Positions 15,354 to 23,462 of a DNA stretch of 48,136 nt are shown piece after piece; positions within the stretch are counted from its first letter, which is position 1, and each line of letters begins with the position of its first letter. Below the pieces are notes generated by a model. The model saw nothing but the letters and a program-made list of their open reading frames with translations. It did no database searches and was not told where the DNA came from. The DNA is from a virus, in the IMG/VR virus record IMGVR_UViG_3300033064_003319, positions 1-48,136 of that record, one strand, 5' to 3'. The translations under genes and the position numbers were made by a program.

Positions 15354-16219
15354 ATATGATTATAGAAGGTGGTAACGAATTTAAATTTGCCGACGGTACA
15401 AATGCAACTAAACAAAATGCTACGACTGATCAAGCAGCATCTGTACTAGATGTGTTAGGTACGCAAATTGGTATAGATTTACAAAGTCGTAAAGCAGGGT
15501 CTATCATTTATCCTCATGCAGAAACAGGCGATGCTGATACTGTATTAGATCCTGTTGATTTTATCAAAACATCTCCTGATGCTGCACCTAAAGACATACA
15601 AAATCAATTCAGAGCTTGGTTAGCTACTAAACTTCAACAAGCAGGTTATACAGAACTTCCGAAGAAAGCCACTATTGAAGGACCAGGCAAATATTATAAA
15701 ATTGCAGGCGATGGGCTAACTGCAATGGTACAGCTACCAGGAAGTCAAGAGTCGCTGCAAGTGGATTTAGACATTGCAGAACCAGGTGAAGGTAAATTCA
15801 GCACTTGGAGCAAACGTGGAGAGCCAAATGAACCAGGTACTCCTAAAGATGCTCGTGCTAAAGGTGCATATCGCCATATTTTAAAAACAGAAATTGGACG
15901 AGTACTAATCAGTGCTGAGTATCCGCAAGGCATGAGCTGGAGTTTTAAGAATGGATTATTGGATCGTGCAACCAATACCATTATTACTAAAGATCCAGAT
16001 GAAATCGCTAAGATATTGTTTGGTGGAACAGCAGCCGACTTGGACAATATACAATCTATTTTAACCAAGTTTAAACAAACACACCCAGACAAATACAACG
16101 ACGTAGTTTCTAAAGTTAATACAGGTCTGGAGAAATATAAAACTCAATATAAAATAAAAGAATCACATGTGTTTGGTAGTAGAGAATGGTTTAGATACTT
16201 AATGGATAACCTGCAATGA
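15350..16219 (+). CDS. Second nucleotidyltransferase-like protein
   Basis: 289 residues, coupled by ATGA to its neighbour. Short leader MNMIIEGG with a possible IIE|G cut site. It has HAETGDAD (Asp61, Asp63) and LQVDLDIAEPG (Asp139, Asp141), echoing the GDID...QVDL layout of the upstream gene, so the two may be distant paralogues acting together. KGAYRHILKTEIGRVL is a conserved-looking helix. The assignment to the pol-beta fold is weaker than for the upstream gene because the GS motif before the DxD is not evident. Confidence 0.5.
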   Translation: MNMIIEGGNEFKFADGTNATKQNATTDQAASVLDVLGTQIGIDLQSRKAGSIIYPHAETGDADTVLDPVDFIKTSPDAAPKDIQNQFRAWLATKLQQAGYTELPKKATIEGPGKYYKIAGDGLTAMVQLPGSQESLQVDLDIAEPGEGKFSTWSKRGEPNEPGTPKDARAKGAYRHILKTEIGRVLISAEYPQGMSWSFKNGLLDRATNTIITKDPDEIAKILFGGTAADLDNIQSILTKFKQTHPDKYNDVVSKVNTGLEKYKTQYKIKESHVFGSREWFRYLMDNLQ

Positions 16220-17379
16220 GAATTAGAGAATTATTAAGCGAAGCAGCTCCAGTTGGTCGAGAATATCAGCATCTTGAAGACTTATTAATCGTTAACGGTA
16301 GTGCCGGCGCACTTGAAGCACTTGATGAGCTAGCAGACGCAGCACGTGATCCGAGCACATTAGATTTAAAATGGGATGGCGGCGCGGCAGTATTTTGGGG
16401 ACGCAATGATAAAGGGCAATTTATTTTTTCCCCTAAAAATCAATGGAGCAAAAAACAACCGTTAGGAAAAGATGGATTAAGCTACGAGATTAAGAATACT
16501 GGCAGGCCTAGTGCCGGTCAGGATCCAGACCAGTTTGCTGCTATCCGTGATGGTATGGCTAAAAAGTATGATGCACTATGGGATATTTTTGAACGTGCCA
16601 CCCCTGCAAATTTTCGAGGATATTTAAACGGCGACTTGATGTTCACTGAGCCTCAGCAACCAGAAGCAAACGGAGAATATGTTTTTACTCCGAACAAAGT
16701 AACTTACACAGTTGATCCTAATGGGCTCGGTGGAAAAATAAAATCTGCTAGAGTTTTTGTAATTGTGCACGGAAAAATTGATGAATTTGGTGCAGATGCC
16801 AGCGGAAATATCACTGCAGTAGCTGATAACGTAATTGATCAATTTAATAAAGTTTCTGAGTTGATTGTATTGAACACACAAAAACCAAAAGTTAAAGTTA
16901 AGCCAATGAACACAGAGCTTAAACAAGCTATTCAATTTATTAATACTCATGCAGTAGAAATTGATGAAATTGCTAATTTTACAGCACCTAAATTTACTAC
17001 GTTGAAACAAATCATGTACACTTATGCAGTGGCAAGATCAAAAGTTGCAGGCGGACGTGATTTTGCACAATGGTTACAGACTAGTAAAGTTTCAGAAAAT
17101 CAAAAAGTGGTATTGCAAGATGTCATGCGCAAACCAAGTTGGCAAATTTTCTGGGCAGCGTTCCATCAAATACTCGATGCCAAACATGCCATACTAGATC
17201 AGTTGCACAGTGCAGGCGGCGAAGAAATGCAAAGCCGTTTGGGAATCCGCGCCAGTGTTGGCGGAAAAGCAGGAGGTGAAGGTATGGTAAAGAGTTTGAA
17301 GAGTGGTGGGTTAGGTAAATTAGTTAATCCTGAATTCCGTTCAGCACCAGTTAATCCACGATTTAAGCCAGAGGTATAA
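16216..17379 (+). CDS. Ligase/capping-superfamily-like protein (KWDG) with capsid-targeting-like leader
   Basis: 387 residues, coupled by ATGA. Leader MRIRELLSEAAP has a clear LSE|A gp21-type site. The core has LKWDGGAAVFWG, matching motif I (KxDG, Lys52) of covalent nucleotidyltransferases, GYLNGDLMF as a motif III-like segment, and near the end GGEGMVKSLKSGGLGK (Glu355, Lys359, Lys368), comparable with motifs IV and V (EGxVxK, KxK). It resembles a T4-like phage family of unknown function (I believe DUF6267-like). It could be an RNA/DNA ligase or an adenylating enzyme; the activity is untested. Confidence 0.6.
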   Translation: MRIRELLSEAAPVGREYQHLEDLLIVNGSAGALEALDELADAARDPSTLDLKWDGGAAVFWGRNDKGQFIFSPKNQWSKKQPLGKDGLSYEIKNTGRPSAGQDPDQFAAIRDGMAKKYDALWDIFERATPANFRGYLNGDLMFTEPQQPEANGEYVFTPNKVTYTVDPNGLGGKIKSARVFVIVHGKIDEFGADASGNITAVADNVIDQFNKVSELIVLNTQKPKVKVKPMNTELKQAIQFINTHAVEIDEIANFTAPKFTTLKQIMYTYAVARSKVAGGRDFAQWLQTSKVSENQKVVLQDVMRKPSWQIFWAAFHQILDAKHAILDQLHSAGGEEMQSRLGIRASVGGKAGGEGMVKSLKSGGLGKLVNPEFRSAPVNPRFKPEV

Positions 17380-17380
17380 T

Positions 17381-18106
17381 ATGTTTTTATCAGAATTTTT
17401 TAACAAAACAACATCACGAAAATTAAATTTTAGAAAAGTAGTGACAACAGAATCAATTGCTCGCACTGGACAAAATGATACTGCTGTTATTGGATGGGGG
17501 CGCGGAATGGGGCACAAAGGTCATATGTATCTAGCCAGCAGTGTTATTACTCATGCCAAACAGTTGGGTGCTGATCCGTATTTTATTGTATCTCGCACTG
17601 TGGGAAAAGATGATCCTATTACTCCTGATGAAAAGCTGGCCATATATAAAAAAGTATTTCCTCAAAGTGGTCATATTTTCCAAACTGCCACTGATGAAAT
17701 GCCAGACCTTACAAGAGTATTAAGCAATTTATATCAGCAAGGATATAAAAACGCAGTGGTTATAGTGGGGGCTGATCAAAAGGCAGCATTAGGATATGTA
17801 AAGAATTACAACGGAAAACCAGACAAAGCGGGCAATATTCTGTTTAATTTTGATAGTTTAGATGTTATAAGTCGTCAAGAAACAGCAGATCCTAGTGCTG
17901 GAGAAGAAGGCCCGCGTGCTACACCTATGCGAGCTGTATTAAATGATCCTAGTAAATCAGAAGAGGAACAATTTGCAGTATGGCGTGATGCAATGAATCC
18001 AGAAATCAGTGATGATGAAGTACGGGATTTGATGATAAAGGCAAAATCTCGTATGTCTGCAGCATCTGTACCAAAACCAAAAGTTAAAAAAGTCGCCACA
18101 TTATGA
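17381..18106 (+). CDS. HIGH-type nucleotidyltransferase (NMNAT/cytidylyltransferase-like)
   Basis: 241 residues with AGAGG upstream. Leader MFLSEFFNKTTS is of the same general type as its neighbours. Rossmann-like core: TAVIGWGRGMGHKGHMYLA, with GHKGH (44-48) in place of the usual HxGH nucleotide-binding motif, then VSRTVGKDDPITPDEKLAIYKKVFP, typical of the nicotinamide-nucleotide adenylyltransferase/cytidylyltransferase superfamily, and VIVGADQ. It would transfer an AMP or CMP group from an NTP. NMN as acceptor is plausible but not shown. Confidence 0.65.
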   Translation: MFLSEFFNKTTSRKLNFRKVVTTESIARTGQNDTAVIGWGRGMGHKGHMYLASSVITHAKQLGADPYFIVSRTVGKDDPITPDEKLAIYKKVFPQSGHIFQTATDEMPDLTRVLSNLYQQGYKNAVVIVGADQKAALGYVKNYNGKPDKAGNILFNFDSLDVISRQETADPSAGEEGPRATPMRAVLNDPSKSEEEQFAVWRDAMNPEISDDEVRDLMIKAKSRMSAASVPKPKVKKVATL

Positions 18107-18360
18107 AACAATATAGAATTACAAGCGAAAATATAACTCCTATAAGCGATGACGACTGTTACCTTTCCCCGGACGACCCTATACACGAATTAAAAATTGC
18201 CAGCATGTTAGGCGGGTTAGGATCTGAAGAAAGATTAGCTGAATATAAACGTAAGAATCATAAATATTCTAACCCAATTAAAAGTAAGGCACAGATCATG
18301 CGAGAACAGAATATCCAGCCAGGTACTGATGCATGGTTCAAATTATTTTTTGCTAAATAA
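18103..18360 (+). CDS. Conserved small phage protein (PGTDAWFKLFF)
   Basis: 85 residues, coupled by ATGA to the HIGH-type enzyme. Basic and partly disordered, with a conserved-looking C-terminal block (KSKAQIMREQNIQPGTDAWFKLFF) that I have seen in T4-like marine phage proteins. It lacks the MRxxEF leader of its neighbours. The function is unknown; coupling suggests a partner of the upstream enzyme. Confidence 0.7.
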   Translation: MKQYRITSENITPISDDDCYLSPDDPIHELKIASMLGGLGSEERLAEYKRKNHKYSNPIKSKAQIMREQNIQPGTDAWFKLFFAK

Positions 18361-18417
18361 AATTAATAACTGAGTGTTATGGCTAATGCTCTTAATATAT
18401 ATTAACTATAGATAACA

Positions 18418-18786
18418 ATGAGAGCTAAAGAATTTATTAACGAAGCAGAAGGTAAAATACATCCAGATTTTGCTAAAGCAACACAGGGTGTCACTAGAAT
18501 GCGAGATGTTGGAGGGTATGATCGTACATATCACCTAAACAGAATCTGGATGGCAGCGGCCATGGCTGATGGTAAAAGCGGTAAAGCAGTAGATATAGAT
18601 ACTGCCAGTTGGTCTGAAAAATATAATGTAGCAATCCCATACACTGATGCAGAACATTTAATGGTGATGGCCGCAATGGCTACTATTCCTACTGACGGGC
18701 AAGAATTGCAAAAGCGTAGCAAAAGTGTCGAACCAGATGATACTTATACCATTAGTCCTGTGAATAATTGGAATAAGAAAAAATGA
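18418..18786 (+). CDS. Putative head-packaged protein A (MRAKEFINEA leader)
   Basis: 122 residues. The leader MRAKEFINEAEGK is very close to the T4 capsid-targeting sequence MKTYQEFIAEA and has an INE|A site. The body contains GGYDRTYHLNRIWMAAAMADG and YNVAIPYTDAEHLMVMAAM, helical and without a known fold, ending SPVNNWNKKK. It seems paralogous to the next gene in length, leader and C-terminal NW motif. It is translationally coupled to it (ATGA). Confidence 0.65.
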   Translation: MRAKEFINEAEGKIHPDFAKATQGVTRMRDVGGYDRTYHLNRIWMAAAMADGKSGKAVDIDTASWSEKYNVAIPYTDAEHLMVMAAMATIPTDGQELQKRSKSVEPDDTYTISPVNNWNKKK

Positions 18787-19163
18787 GAGCTCGAGAATTT
18801 ATTTTAGAAAGGACGTTAGGACAATTATCAGCTGATCAAGCTAGTGCATTACCTGGGGCATTTGTTCTTCCTGAATTAGCTAATCAAGATGCGTATCTAC
18901 AATATAGAATGGGAGTTGCATTAGCTGCAGTTCGTGGTGCTAAAAGTCGGGCCGAGGATGGGTTTGATGATTTTAATTCAGTAACTGCATGGGGAGAAAA
19001 TCAAGTAATAATAGGATATTCCCAAGATGAAAACCTTGATCAACTGCTAAATGACGCATTGAAACTAATGGGGAAGAGTAAGAAAATCATGACTAGTACT
19101 GTCACTAGCAAGGAGACTGCAGATATTTACACTCGTAGTCCAATATCTAACTGGATGAAATAA
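18783..19163 (+). CDS. Putative head-packaged protein B (MRAREFILER leader)
   Basis: 126 residues. Leader MRAREFILERTLG with an ILE|R site. The body has PGAFVLPEL, AYLQYRMGVALAAVRGAKSR and a C-terminal SPISNWMK that parallels SPVNNWNKKK of the upstream gene, so the pair likely arose by duplication and has diverged. No catalytic motif is seen. It sits between the upstream paralogue and the basic modular protein, overlapping both by a few bases. Confidence 0.65.
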   Translation: MRAREFILERTLGQLSADQASALPGAFVLPELANQDAYLQYRMGVALAAVRGAKSRAEDGFDDFNSVTAWGENQVIIGYSQDENLDQLLNDALKLMGKSKKIMTSTVTSKETADIYTRSPISNWMK

Positions 19164-20287
19164 TGATTAGCGAATTTAAAATTAGAAAAACAGCATCTGA
19201 AACAATTTATGTATTGGAAGATGGTACAAGTGGCGGCACTAGCTCTGGTGCAATTGCATCTATCGCAATGCCAGTAGGGGCCGTTATTAAAAGAACTCCG
19301 ACTAAGAAAAAATCTTTTACTAAATCGGTAAGTTCTGTGGCAGAGGAAGGAAAGACAATGAGTCGTATTGCCAAAGGAAATGAGAAGTATGGCAAAGACG
19401 GTATGCGGGCACTGGCCAAAGCTGGGCGTGATGGTGCCAGTGAGAAAAAGTTAGATGCCATTCGTAACAAGCACGACAATTATAATGAAGAATGGAGTAA
19501 AACTTACAAGAGCAGTATTAATTGTAGTCATCCTAAAGGGTTTAGTCAAAAAGCTCATTGTGCTGGCAAGAAAAAACATACAGAAAGTATCATGACAATG
19601 GAAGACACTTGTCCAGATTGCGGTAAATGTCAAACACATGGTGATCTTAATGAGATCAAAAAAGGTGCTAAAGATTCAAATGGATTTACCAGTTGCTGGT
19701 CGGGCTATCATGCCGCAGGCACTAAGAAAAGTGCTACAACTGGCAAGTCAGTAAGAAATTGTGTGCCTAATGAAGGAGTGGATGCATATACTGCACGATT
19801 ACAAGAAGCACTTGATAACAAAATAGTGAATAGTCCGCCACCAAGAAATTTTGTAGCCAAAAATGCAAAAACTGCAGGATCAGGTGCCCACTCAGATAAG
19901 AGTAAAACTATTCCTCGACATGAAAAGCACAAAACTAATTTTAAAGAATCAGAAGGTTCTCCCGAAGGAATGCCACATGTTTCTAAAAAGCTATTACAAC
20001 ATATTGTACAGCAAATAGGAACAGATGGAGTTAAAGCATTGATTAAAAGTCTAAAATGGGGAGACGGAGCTGCTGGTGAATTATTGACCCTCATCACTCA
20101 GAATTTAAAGAAATCTGCTCAAGAAATGAAAGAATCGTCTTTACAGGAAAAAATACCTGCAGGTGCGGATGTAGATTACTATATCAAAGATTTTTCAAAA
20201 TCAAACGCGCCACAATTTAAAAATAAAACTGCTGAAAAGAAAAAGCGTATGGCTATCGCAGCCTACTACGCTAGCAAGCAAAAATAA
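19163..20287 (+). CDS. Basic, modular, Lys-rich putative internal head protein
   Basis: 374 residues, strongly basic, probably DNA-associated. It reads as a string of short modules: a KYGKDGMRALAKAGRDG segment, CSHPKGFSQKAHCAGKKKH, a Cys cluster CPDCGKC that could bind zinc, a GFTSCWSGYHAAGTKKSATTGKSVRNCVPNE block, a helical section, and a closing YYIKDFSKSNAPQFKNKTAEKKKRMAIAAYY block. Several of these recur in T4-like phage proteins of unknown role. Leader MISEFKIRKT is only loosely like its neighbours'. It ends the cluster, just before a terminator. Confidence 0.6.
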   Translation: MISEFKIRKTASETIYVLEDGTSGGTSSGAIASIAMPVGAVIKRTPTKKKSFTKSVSSVAEEGKTMSRIAKGNEKYGKDGMRALAKAGRDGASEKKLDAIRNKHDNYNEEWSKTYKSSINCSHPKGFSQKAHCAGKKKHTESIMTMEDTCPDCGKCQTHGDLNEIKKGAKDSNGFTSCWSGYHAAGTKKSATTGKSVRNCVPNEGVDAYTARLQEALDNKIVNSPPPRNFVAKNAKTAGSGAHSDKSKTIPRHEKHKTNFKESEGSPEGMPHVSKKLLQHIVQQIGTDGVKALIKSLKWGDGAAGELLTLITQNLKKSAQEMKESSLQEKIPAGADVDYYIKDFSKSNAPQFKNKTAEKKKRMAIAAYYASKQK

Positions 20288-20306
20288 TAATTCCTGCATT
20301 AATCAT

Positions 20307-20330
20307 AATAGGCCGCAAGGCCTATTGTTT
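20307..20330 (+). terminator. Rho-independent terminator
   Basis: 8-bp stem AATAGGCC (20307-20314) with GGCCTATT (20319-20326), a GCAA loop, followed by GTTTT. It ends the 14-20 kb cluster. Confidence 0.85.
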
Positions 20331-20346
20331 TGACCAACTTAATTAT

Positions 20347-20375
20347 TTGACATATATTTTTAATTAGTGTATAAT
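20347..20375 (+). promoter_or_regulatory. Consensus sigma70 promoter
   Basis: TTGACA (20347-20352), 17 nt, TATAAT (20370-20375), followed by a strong AAGGGGA ribosome site. Only a weak 4-bp dyad is centred on the -10. It drives the dsbA-like gene and probably the polymerase. Confidence 0.85.
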
Positions 20376-20397
20376 ATAGTACTACAAGGGGATTTCT

Positions 20398-20673
20398 ATG
20401 AGTAAAGTATTTGGTGAGCCAGAAAAAGCAAAAATTCGACAAATTGTATCTGAGGGGATGACAGTTCGACAAGAAATTCAGGATCTAACTGATGGGCTAA
20501 ATGAAACAATTGCAGCTATTGCCGAAGAGCTTGAAATTAAACCCAGCATCATTAAAAAAGCAATCCGTATTGCTATGAAGGATCAATGGGATTCAGTATT
20601 CCGTGAGTTTGATGATTTGGAAACAATTGTTGATATTAGTGGGCATGCAAATCGTGCCGATAACGAAGAATAA
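20398..20673 (+). CDS. dsbA: DsbA-like dsDNA-binding protein
   Basis: 91 residues, small, helical and acidic at both ends. The C-terminal half (EELEIKPSIIKKAIRIAMKDQWDSVFREFDDLETIVD) lines up by eye with T4 DsbA (ELGV...NRLLALYHKDNRDVFEAETEEVVELYD). DsbA binds double-stranded DNA and modulates late transcription in T4. Length matches (T4: 89 aa). It has its own consensus promoter and the strongest SD of the region and precedes the DNA polymerase gene. Confidence 0.6.
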   Translation: MSKVFGEPEKAKIRQIVSEGMTVRQEIQDLTDGLNETIAAIAEELEIKPSIIKKAIRIAMKDQWDSVFREFDDLETIVDISGHANRADNEE

Positions 20674-20729
20674 ATTAGTATTTTAACACCATGGTATTTG
20701 TGAGCCTAAAATCACAAGGAGAATAAGAT

Positions 20730-23396
20730 ATGGGTTATGTAGATGGTATGTGGGATAAAGAAAAAGATGTAATTAGAGTAGTAGAACGTGATCCAAAAAA
20801 AGGAAGACTCTACCAGGAATACCCCGCTAGATATATGTTCTATTATCCTGATGGACGAGGAAAATTTAAATCTATTTTTGGGGAAAATCTTACTAAAGTT
20901 ACGGCCAAAACAAATAAAGATTTTATTAAAGAACAACGAGTACACTCAACTCACAAGCTGTATGAATCTGATATTAATCCTATCTTCCGATGCCTTGAAG
21001 ATAATTATCTGGGCAAGGAACCTCCCAAGCTGAATGTGGCATTTTGGGATATTGAAGTAGATTTTGATCCAGAACGTGGTTATGCATCTCCTGATGATGC
21101 GTTTATGCCAATTACTGCTATTTCCGTACATTTACAATGGCTAGATACGTTGGTTTGCTTGGCAGTGCCTCCAAAAACACTTACTATGGAGCAAGCATCT
21201 GAACTAGTTAAGGACATTCCTAATACTATTCTATATGAAACTGAACGAGAAATGCTGGACACTTTTCTTAATCTAATTGAAGATGCTGATATTCTAAGTG
21301 GGTGGAACAGTGAAGGATTTGATATTCCGTATACCGTTAATCGGGTAATTAAAAAATTAAGCAAAGAAGATACTCGTAGATTTTGTTTATGGAATCAGTC
21401 TCCAAAGAAACGAGAATACGAAAAGTTTGGAAAAACTGCTAATACGTATGATCTTGTTGGACGTGTGCACTTGGATAGTTTGAATTTGTATAGAAAATAT
21501 ACCTACGAAGAGAGACATAGTTATCGACTTGATGCAATTGCTGAATATGAGCTAGGTGAAACTAAAACTGTATATGAAGGCACATTGGACCAGCTATACA
21601 ATAATGACTTCCGAAAGTTTATTGAATATAACAGACAAGATACTGCACTATTAGATAAATTAGATAAAAAATTAAAGTTTATTGATCTTGCGAATACTGT
21701 TGCTCATGAAAACACTGTACTACTACAAACTACCATGGGCGCAGTTGCAGTAACTGAACAAGCTATTATCAATGAGGCACACTATCGAGGGTTAATTGTG
21801 CCTTCCCGTGCTAGACGTGATGATAGTGTCAGTACCCAAGCAGCCGGTGCTTATGTTGCGCACCCTAAAAAAGGACTGCATGAGTGGATCGGATCGATGG
21901 ACATTAACTCACTATATCCGTCCGTGATTAGGGCACTGAATATGGGACCTGAAACAATTGTTGGACAATTACGACAAGATTACACAAATGCTGAAATTGA
22001 ATCAAAAATTGAAAAAGGTTCCAGTTTTGCAGCAGCATGGGAAGGTAAATTTGGGTCAAACGAATATGAGTTTGTGATGTCTGAAGATCGTTCCCATGAC
22101 ATCATAATTGATTGGGAAAATGGTGAAACCAGTATCATGTCAGGTGCACAGATATTTGAATTAATTTTTGATAGTGGTAAACCTTGGATGATGAGTGCTA
22201 ATGGTACTATTTTTACGCATGAGTTTGAAGGAATTATTCCTGGACTTTTAGCAAGATGGTACTCTGAAAGAAAAACCATGCAAGCTTCATTAAGGGCTGC
22301 AATTGATGCAGGGAATAAAATTGAAGAAGAATACTGGGATAAACGACAGCTTGTTAAAAAAATTAATCTTAATAGTTTATATGGTGCTATTCTTAACGCT
22401 GGTTGTAGGTTCTTTGACAATCGTATTGGACAGTCAACTACTCTCACAGGCCGGCAAATTGCCAAACATATGGCTTCAAAGGTAAACGAAGTAATTACCG
22501 GTGATTACAACTACGTGGGTAAAAGCATTATATATGGTGATACAGACTCTGTATATTTCAGTGCATATACCACTCTAAAGTCAGAAATTGATAAAGGTGA
22601 GATTCAGTGGGGTAAAGATACTGTTCTAAGTTTATATGATACAATATCAGATGAAGTAAACAGCACCTTCCCTTCATTTATGTCAGATGGGTTCCATTGT
22701 CCAAAATCTCGCGGAGATGTAATTAAGGCTGGCCGAGAAATTGTTGCAAGTAAAGGGTTATTCATTACTAAAAAACGGTATGCAGTGTTGTACTATGATA
22801 AAGATGGAAAGAGACAGGATACCAACGGCAAAGAAGGTAAAATTAAAGCCATGGGGCTTGATTTAAAAAGATCAGATACCCCGGAATTTATGCAAACTTT
22901 TTTGGAAGAAATACTTACTAAAGTATTGTATGGTGCACAGGAAAAGGAAATTCTGGCCAGAATTAGTGAATTTCGCTCTGAATTCAAAGCTAAACCTGGA
23001 TGGGAAAAAGGTTCTCCTAAACGTGCAAACAATATTGCAGAATATCAAAAGAAGGAAGAAAAAGGTAAAACCACTATGCCTGGTCATGTTCGCGCATCAA
23101 TTAATTGGAATACATTAAAGAGAATGAACAGCGACAAATATTCTATTAATATTGTTGATGGAATGAAAGTAATTGTTTGTAAAATGCGTACGAATCCATT
23201 GGGTTATACATCAGTTGCTTATCCAACTGATGAATTACGGTTGCCTAAATGGTTCCAGGAGTTGCCATTTGAACATGACGAAATGGAAATGACAATCATT
23301 GATAATAAATTAGATAATCTTATTGGTGTATTGGATTGGGACCTAAATAGCACTACCAATACAAATAATTTTGGTAATCTTTTTAGCTTTGATTAA
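20730..23396 (+). CDS. 43: DNA polymerase, family B (gp43)
   Basis: 888 residues (T4 gp43 is 898) with AAGGAG upstream. Exonuclease domain: Exo I FWDIEVD (Asp107, Glu109), Exo II GWNSEGFDIPY (about 190-200), Exo III EYNRQDTALLDKL. Polymerase domain: motif A DINSLYPS (from 391), motif B KINLNSLYG (about 543-552), motif C YGDTDS (Asp604, Asp606). All catalytic residues are present, so it should be an active proofreading replicase. The C-terminal end (NNFGNLFSFD) is like the clamp-binding tail of T4-type polymerases. The clamp gene follows. Confidence 0.97.
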   Translation: MGYVDGMWDKEKDVIRVVERDPKKGRLYQEYPARYMFYYPDGRGKFKSIFGENLTKVTAKTNKDFIKEQRVHSTHKLYESDINPIFRCLEDNYLGKEPPKLNVAFWDIEVDFDPERGYASPDDAFMPITAISVHLQWLDTLVCLAVPPKTLTMEQASELVKDIPNTILYETEREMLDTFLNLIEDADILSGWNSEGFDIPYTVNRVIKKLSKEDTRRFCLWNQSPKKREYEKFGKTANTYDLVGRVHLDSLNLYRKYTYEERHSYRLDAIAEYELGETKTVYEGTLDQLYNNDFRKFIEYNRQDTALLDKLDKKLKFIDLANTVAHENTVLLQTTMGAVAVTEQAIINEAHYRGLIVPSRARRDDSVSTQAAGAYVAHPKKGLHEWIGSMDINSLYPSVIRALNMGPETIVGQLRQDYTNAEIESKIEKGSSFAAAWEGKFGSNEYEFVMSEDRSHDIIIDWENGETSIMSGAQIFELIFDSGKPWMMSANGTIFTHEFEGIIPGLLARWYSERKTMQASLRAAIDAGNKIEEEYWDKRQLVKKINLNSLYGAILNAGCRFFDNRIGQSTTLTGRQIAKHMASKVNEVITGDYNYVGKSIIYGDTDSVYFSAYTTLKSEIDKGEIQWGKDTVLSLYDTISDEVNSTFPSFMSDGFHCPKSRGDVIKAGREIVASKGLFITKKRYAVLYYDKDGKRQDTNGKEGKIKAMGLDLKRSDTPEFMQTFLEEILTKVLYGAQEKEILARISEFRSEFKAKPGWEKGSPKRANNIAEYQKKEEKGKTTMPGHVRASINWNTLKRMNSDKYSINIVDGMKVIVCKMRTNPLGYTSVAYPTDELRLPKWFQELPFEHDEMEMTIIDNKLDNLIGVLDWDLNSTTNTNNFGNLFSFD

Positions 23397-23407
23397 TAAA
23401 AAATCTG

Positions 23408-23436
23408 TTGACAAGTTCAACAAATATTGCTACAAT
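23408..23436 (+). promoter_or_regulatory. Sigma70-type promoter with dyads at both boxes
   Basis: TTGACA (23408-23413), 17 nt, TACAAT (23431-23436). ATATTG (23424-23429) and CAATAT (23433-23438) form a dyad entering the -10, and GTTGA/TCAAC (23407-23421) one over the -35. It drives the sliding clamp gene. Confidence 0.8.
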
Positions 23437-23462
23437 ATGTATAACTATATAAAGGTAATAAC

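Noticed and set aside
22303-22485. Small + strand ORFs inside the DNA polymerase
   Set aside because: Out-of-frame shadows of motif B; no independent signals.
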